Assembly: GCA_035533215.1 (NCBI GenBank)
Contig: DATLUG010000027.1
Span: 1 to 10,077, forward strand
Reading direction: 5' to 3'
Source: DAHUZL01 sp035533215
Lineage (GTDB): Bacteria; Chloroflexota; Dormibacteria; Aeolococcales; Bog-877
DNA: 10,077 nt
Below, in pieces: positions 6,643 through 10,077 of the stretch (position 1 is the first letter of the stretch; each line of letters starts with the position of its first letter). A program made the translations under genes and the position numbers. The notes under the pieces were generated by a model. It was not told the origin of the DNA, ran no database searches, and saw nothing but the letters and a program-made list of their open reading frames with translations.

Positions 6643-7184
6643 GAGGGTCCTCCTGCAAGGGTGGCGTCCGGCGCCGTTGCTCGCGGGCGGGGCCCGGTGC
6701 GCGTGCGGAGACCGGTGGTGAGGTGAGCGACGATCCTGGCGAAGGCGGCGCGGTCGTCCGGGTCGAGGCCGTCGAAGAGCGCGGCGATCGCCGCCATCCG
6801 AGGCTGGAAAGCCTCGTCGGCGGCGCGCAGACCGGGCCCGGTGAGCTCGACCAGGGTCGCCCGCCGGTCCTCCGGATGCGGCCGGCGCGCCACCAGCCGC
6901 TCCGACTCCAGCGCGTCGACGGCGCTGGTCATGCTGCGGCGGGTGAGGCCGACGGCGGCCGCCAGCTGGCTCATGATGGCGGGGCCCCGGCAGTGGAGCT
7001 CCTCCAGGAGGCGGAGCCGCGGATAGGGGAGGCCGTCGCCGGCGGCGGCCTCGACCCAGCGCAGGAAGGCCGCCGCGAAGACGGCGGTGCGCTCGGCGAG
7101 CTGGAGCGGGTCGGGCGCCTGCCCCTCCGGGCTGGGGTCGCGGACGGCTGGTCCGGGCCGGGTCCGTTCTGAGGTGATGATCAC
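6639..7184 (-). CDS. MarR family transcriptional regulator
   Basis: This 181-residue protein carries a MarR winged helix at about residues 57-115. The recognition part is IMSQLAAAVGLTRRSMTSAVD (70-90), and the wing is RRPHPEDRRATLVELT with the conserved Asp-Arg pair at 106-107. The flanking helices (28-50 and 120-160) would form the dimer interface. The start is uncertain. The GTG at 7184 is preferred because a TATAGT -10 lies 7 nt upstream, giving a leaderless message; no Shine-Dalgarno is present, and the longer frame to 7418 is Arg/Gly/Pro-rich and antisense to the next gene. It is the first gene of an operon with YceI (GTGA overlap) and the DinB-like protein. MarR proteins usually repress their own operon and are released by small phenolic or oxidising ligands; the palindrome at the start codon fits this. 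Confidence 0.88.
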   Translation of the reverse strand: MIITSERTRPGPAVRDPSPEGQAPDPLQLAERTAVFAAAFLRWVEAAAGDGLPYPRLRLLEELHCRGPAIMSQLAAAVGLTRRSMTSAVDALESERLVARRPHPEDRRATLVELTGPGLRAADEAFQPRMAAIAALFDGLDPDDRAAFARIVAHLTTGLRTRTGPRPRATAPDATLAGGPS

Positions 7185-7197
7185 AGAAGTGACTATA
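7172..7197 (-). promoter_or_regulatory. -10 element and putative MarR operator at the operon start
   Basis: On the minus strand TATAGT (complement of 7192-7197) is a strong -10 ending 7 nt before the GTG at 7184. The inverted repeat TCAC-TTCT-GTGA (7181-7192) bridges the -10 and the start codon, and adjacent bases extend the partial symmetry. This is one of the few AT-rich patches in the window. A MarR dimer bound here would block transcription, so autorepression is inferred. Confidence 0.5.
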
Positions 7198-7219
7198 TCA
7201 CGGGCCGACAGGCTGGTTC

Positions 7220-7233
7220 GGGGGGCGCCCCCC
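7220..7233 (-). terminator. Perfect G/C palindrome after the exported-protein gene
   Basis: GGGGGGCGCCCCCC is an exact 14-bp palindrome beginning 18 nt past the TAG stop at 7252 on the minus strand. It could fold with a 5-bp all-G/C stem and 4-nt loop. It lacks a U-tract, so intrinsic termination is uncertain. It also lies just upstream of the MarR promoter and may insulate that operon. Confidence 0.35.
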
Positions 7234-7251
7234 GGCCCGCGCCCCCTCCGA

Positions 7252-8343
7252 CTACGCCGGGATGCCGGTGGCCGCGGTCCAGTTCCAGTAGCCGCCGACC
7301 ACCCGCAGGGGTGGGCCCCCGCCAGCCTTCGGCGGATCGACCACCGCCACCTCGGCCAGCGCGGTGAGGGTGACGCGCCGCCACCGGGCACCCTTCGCCA
7401 GCATGAAGGCGCCGGCATTGGATTCGCGGGTGCCGGAGAAGAAGACGATCGTGTGCTGGCTCGGCGCGAGGGCGGTCTCGGTCAAGGTCGCTCGCAGGGT
7501 GAAGCAGACCAGGGCTGCGCCCCCGCGCAGCCGCACCGCCACCACGTCGCTGGGCCGGTTGGGGGCGACCGTCGGCGCGGTGCGGAAGAGGGCGGCGGAG
7601 GCCCCGAAGACCGCGGCCGCGGTCCACTGGTGGGGATCGGGGAGGGCCCAGCAGCCGCCGTTCGCCGGGGCCGAGAACACAGAGGGCGGGAGCGGGCTGG
7701 GAATGCCAGCCGGGACCGCGGCCATGAGCGACGCGGCCAGCATCGAGGGGATGCGCCCGATCGGGGTGGCGAGGCCCCTAGACGACGGCACGGCGAGGCC
7801 GTAGCCCTGGGCGGTGTGCTGGAAGGTGAGGTGGGCACTGACCGCAATCGATGGTTCGAGCGACACCCGCCAGGGGGCGCGGAGCGCGTTGCGCTGGAAG
7901 AGAAGAAGCGAGCGGCATCCGGGCGACGGCCGGTCCGCCCTCGGGGCGCTGGGCGTGACCGCCTGCCTGTCGATCGTCACGACCCGCGCCGGGTAGGTCG
8001 CCTGATGGGGCACGCTGGCCGCCGCGAGCGTGAACGAGAAGCGGTAGTAGTGCGCCCCCTCCGACGTCCGCTTCCGCTCCAGCCGCGCCGCCGCGAAGTC
8101 GGCATCGTCGATGACCGCGGCCGACCCCTGCTCGTCCCGGTTCTGGGCCACCAGGTTGAGGAGCGCGTTGGCGCGGTTGTTGGCGGCGGAATAGGCGGCG
8201 ACGATGCCGGCCACCTGGCTGGGCTGGACGACAGGCCCCCCGGCCAAAACGGTCGGGGCGACGGTGAGGGCGGCCGCCACCGCGACCGCGCCGGCGGCGG
8301 TGCGCCGGAGGACAAAGGCCGGTCGGGGATGCGGTGGCTTCAT
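7252..8343 (-). CDS. Exported protein of unknown function
   Basis: This 363-residue protein has a clear N-terminal signal: a charged start with RR at 13-14, a hydrophobic core (17-32), and a probable cut after VLA at 34. The twin Arg leaves Sec or Tat export open; there is no lipobox Cys. The mature part begins with VAGIVAAYSAANNRANALLN (44-63) and continues with FAAARL, HYYRFSFTLA, LLLFQRNALRAPWRVSLEPS, then a mixed domain ending GGYWNWTAATGIPA. The 'An..An..L' opening and the 'pW.v..ep' segment faintly recall secreted actinobacterial DUF8094-type proteins; I hold this loosely. Three Cys (143, 231, 280) follow the signal. The ATG at 8343 is supported by GGAGGA 4 nt upstream and by the signal peptide. 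The gene appears monocistronic. I cannot assign a function. Confidence 0.78.
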   Translation of the reverse strand: MKPPHPRPAFVLRRTAAGAVAVAAALTVAPTVLAGGPVVQPSQVAGIVAAYSAANNRANALLNLVAQNRDEQGSAAVIDDADFAAARLERKRTSEGAHYYRFSFTLAAASVPHQATYPARVVTIDRQAVTPSAPRADRPSPGCRSLLLFQRNALRAPWRVSLEPSIAVSAHLTFQHTAQGYGLAVPSSRGLATPIGRIPSMLAASLMAAVPAGIPSPLPPSVFSAPANGGCWALPDPHQWTAAAVFGASAALFRTAPTVAPNRPSDVVAVRLRGGAALVCFTLRATLTETALAPSQHTIVFFSGTRESNAGAFMLAKGARWRRVTLTALAEVAVVDPPKAGGGPPLRVVGGYWNWTAATGIPA

Positions 8344-8575
8344 GGCGTCCTCCGAATGGTGGCCGGGCCGGCTCCGGGCTCTCCGCCGCGCCGTTCGAGT
8401 GGTCTGGTCATGGGCCGACTCCCGGATGGGCGGAGCCGCCACGGACGCCGGCAGCATCGGCACACCGTGCGCGGGCGTCACGGCGGGACCGCTGGTCGCC
8501 GGAGCTGCCGGTGGCAGGACCCGCGGTGGTCCATCTGGTCGTGGGACGGCCCCGCAGCTTACCGCATCCCTTCCG

Positions 8576-8609
8576 GAGGGCGTCGATGCCACCCGATCGA
8601 GGGCGTCGA
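8576..8609. repeat. 11-bp direct repeat with a 23-bp period
   Basis: GAGGGCGTCGA occurs at 8576-8586 and again at 8599-8609. The second copy is part of TCGAGGG, which resembles the TCGAGNN heptamers bound as direct repeats by SARP regulators such as ActII-ORF4. SARP sites are usually spaced by 11 or 22 bp, so a 23-bp period is only close. It lies 233-266 bp upstream of the exported-protein start. The link to the neighbouring BTAD regulator is speculative. Confidence 0.35.
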
Positions 8610-9304
8610 CGAAGGCCGCCGCCGGCGCCACCCCTCGGGGAGGGATCCACCCGGTGGGCGGCAGCCCACACCGTCGGGCGCCGGGGCTGCGACCAGCGGC
8701 TGCCGACGCGTGACATCGCCGGCGGGAGGGTCGCTTGCGCCGTGCCCGCCGAAGCGGAGCCGATCGAACGAGCGCGTCGGGAGGCGGTCGCAGCCGGTCG
8801 CGATGCCCGCGGAGGCGCCTTGCCCCTCGTCCCAGCCACCGGCAAGGGTGTCCACGAGGTCGCGCGCCCGACCCGACCAAGCTGGGGCGTGCGAGCTGGC
8901 ACCCGTGTCGGCCGGTCCCATCGATGCAGTCCCCCGCGGCCGCGCCCTCACCGTGGCGGTGGTGGGCGCGGGTCCGGTGCGTGGCGACGGTGGGTGCAGC
9001 CTCGACGGCGAGATGCCCCCCCCGCGGCCGCCGGCCTCCCCCGCAACGGCCCTTCGGAGGTCCCCTGACCCGAGCGTCGCCTCCCGGGCGGCCGGGGGGC
9101 GGCCCCTGCCGCCGCGCCGCTTCGCCTCCACGCCGAACCCCTCTCGGCGGCCACCTTGGGCTCACCGGCGAGCGCGCGCCCTTCTCCAGTCGCACCGAGA
9201 CCGACCCCTGTTCGTCCGGCGGCGGAGCGGGACTCCAGCTCGAACCGCCGGATGGCGGCCCGCAGGGGACGGCCGATCGCCTCCCGAGGCCCGGCGACCC
9301 GCCC

Positions 9305-9334
9305 TTGACCGGTGCCGAGCGCCCGCCGGATCAT
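9305..9334 (+). promoter_or_regulatory. Candidate promoter for the BTAD regulator
   Basis: TTGACC (9305-9310) resembles a -35 box; 18 nt on, GATCAT (9329-9334) is a weak -10. It would leave a leader of about 135 nt before the ATG at 9476. The support is weak: the -10 matches poorly and nothing else confirms it. Confidence 0.22.
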
Positions 9335-9361
9335 CACCGCACCGGCGCGGTGGACACCGGT
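9308..9361. repeat. Nested inverted repeat upstream of the BTAD regulator
   Basis: The outer arms ACCGGTG (9308-9314) and CACCGGT (9355-9361) are exact complements. Between them CACCGC (9335-9340) and GCGGTG (9347-9352) form a second exact inverted repeat around ACCGGC. The structure overlaps the candidate promoter and ends 114 nt before the start codon. It could be an operator or a folded leader RNA. Confidence 0.4.
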
Positions 9362-9475
9362 CCCAGCCCCGACGATCCGGACGGGCGGGTGGCGCGGCCG
9401 CGGAGAGCGCCGGGCGTGGGCAGGTCGCGCGGGCAGCGGTCTTCCCCGCGCGGGATCAGCCACGCAGAGGGTGAG

Positions 9476-10077
9476 ATGGTCGACCGATCCCCGGCGGCGG
9501 AGATCCGCATCCTCGGCCCGCTGGGCGTCACCGGGCCGCCCGCTGCCGCCCTGGGCGGACCGCGGCAGCGAAGCCTGCTGGTGCTCCTGGCGGTGAACCT
9601 CGGATGCCCCATCTCCCGAGATCGCATCATCGACGCCATCTGGAGCGACCCGCCACCGAGCGCGGTGTCGACGATCCAGGGCTACGTCTCCCACCTCCGC
9701 CGTGCGTTCGAGGGCCACCCGGTCGGGATCGACTTCAGCGGCGGCGCATACGTCCTCGTCGGCGACGGCCGTCTCGTCGACGCGAGCCGCTTCGAGGCGG
9801 CAACCGCCAAGGCGTCCCTCCTCCTCCGCTCCGACCGCGAGCGGGACGTCCGCGACGCGCTGACGACGGCGGAGGCGGCCCTGGCGCTCTGGCGCGGGCC
9901 GGCGCTCGACGGGTTTCTCGATGCCCCGTTCGCGCGCCCCGAGGCAACCCGGCTGGAGCAGCGCCGGATCGAGGCCGGGGCGCTGCGCGCCCGCGCCCTC
10001 CTCGAGCTGGGCCGGAGCGCGGACGCGATCGGGGCCCTCGAGCCACTCGTCGAGGAGCAGCCGTACGACGAGGAGCT
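9476..10077 (+). CDS. SARP/BTAD-type transcriptional activator (3' end beyond window)
   Basis: The first 200 residues are present; the gene runs off the right edge. Residues 9-95 form an OmpR/PhoB-like winged helix: EIRILGPLGV, GGPRQRSLLVLLAVNLG, then RDRIIDAIWSDPPPSAVSTI, the recognition-helix segment VSHLRRAF and the wing SGGAYVL. From about 102 the bacterial transcriptional activation domain follows: VDASRFEA, ALALWRGPALDGF, EATRLEQRRIEAGALRARALLELGR and LVEEQPYDEE. Small SARPs end near residue 250-280; large ones add ATPase and TPR or guanylate cyclase domains, and the window cannot tell which. AGAGG (9466-9470) lies 5 nt before the ATG. Such proteins activate secondary metabolism or stress genes through direct repeats. 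The target may lie to the right or be the divergent exported-protein gene. Confidence 0.92.
   Translation, partial: MVDRSPAAEIRILGPLGVTGPPAAALGGPRQRSLLVLLAVNLGCPISRDRIIDAIWSDPPPSAVSTIQGYVSHLRRAFEGHPVGIDFSGGAYVLVGDGRLVDASRFEAATAKASLLLRSDRERDVRDALTTAEAALALWRGPALDGFLDAPFARPEATRLEQRRIEAGALRARALLELGRSADAIGALEPLVEEQPYDEE

Larger units (their letters stand above)
8344..9475. other. Long intergenic region without a convincing gene
   Basis: About 1.1 kb separates the divergent exported-protein and BTAD-regulator genes. Open frames cross it on both strands, but all are rich in Arg, Pro and Gly, contain no recognisable motif and lack a good Shine-Dalgarno, as expected of stop-poor GC-rich DNA. It holds a direct repeat (8576-8609), a 6-bp hairpin (GTGGGC/GCCCAC, 8654-8669), a run of eight C's (9016-9023) and a nested inverted repeat (9308-9361). 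It must carry the promoters of both flanking genes. It could hide a non-coding RNA or a decayed gene, but I see neither. Confidence 0.6.

Noticed and set aside
7185..7418. Longer MarR start upstream of the GTG at 7184
   Set aside because: The extension overlaps the exported-protein gene in another frame, is low-complexity Arg/Gly/Pro and would place the -10 inside the coding region.
8334..9068. Possible plus-strand gene of 244 codons in the long gap
   Set aside because: It has no recognisable motif, overlaps the start of the exported-protein gene antisense and has a composition like the other shadows.
8344..9195. N-terminal extension of the exported protein
   Set aside because: The frame is open, but the translated extension is Arg/Pro-rich, whereas the ATG at 8343 has a strong Shine-Dalgarno and is followed directly by a signal peptide.
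7087..9474. Plus-strand open frame of 795 codons
   Set aside because: It is antisense to the exported protein for much of its length, is rich in Arg, Gly and Pro, and has no motif or ribosome binding site. Long open frames are expected in stop-poor DNA of this composition.
1..10077. Defence island, phage, transposon, CRISPR or tRNA-linked island
   Set aside because: I found no transposase, integrase, nuclease or toxin motif, no regularly spaced repeats, no tRNA and no change in composition.

Overview
The window is very GC-rich bacterial DNA with long spurious open frames on both strands. The gene content points to an actinobacterium or a close high-GC relative: a mycothiol-dependent maleylpyruvate isomerase-type protein, a BTAD/SARP-type regulator, a 51-residue DUF6131-like membrane protein and many GTG starts. 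A Dormibacterota-like or other deep terrestrial lineage cannot be excluded. There are no tRNA, rRNA, CRISPR or transposase signals. Codon use does not change visibly along the window.

Layout. (1) 13-168, minus: a small two-helix membrane protein, divergent from (2) a plus-strand run at 346-3581. That run holds an acyl-CoA dehydrogenase-like protein, a NodS-like SAM methyltransferase, a family 2 glycosyltransferase (its start overlaps the methyltransferase stop by one base) and a MOSC protein broken by a one-base frameshift in a seven-G run. (3) Converging on it, 3588-4994, minus: an intact amidase-signature enzyme. (4) 5267-7184, minus: an operon of MarR-type regulator, YceI protein and DinB/maleylpyruvate isomerase-fold protein, with a 4-bp GTGA overlap between the first two. 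(5) 7252-8343, minus: an exported protein of unknown function. (6) 8344-9475: about 1.1 kb with no convincing gene but several short repeats. (7) 9476 to the right edge, plus: the N-terminal part of a SARP/BTAD transcriptional activator.

How they may work together. The dehydrogenase, methyltransferase and glycosyltransferase look like one small modification pathway; related sets in other high-GC bacteria usually also carry a PIG-L deacetylase, which is absent here. The MarR gene probably represses its own operon through an AT-rich imperfect palindrome over its -10 and start codon. Three genes lacking a Shine-Dalgarno (dehydrogenase, amidase, MarR) each have a TANNNT hexamer 6-8 nt before the start, the arrangement expected of leaderless mRNAs. 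I see no clear undescribed defence, mobile or RNA-based system. The best leads are the PIG-L-less set, the unknown exported protein and the long silent region before the BTAD regulator.
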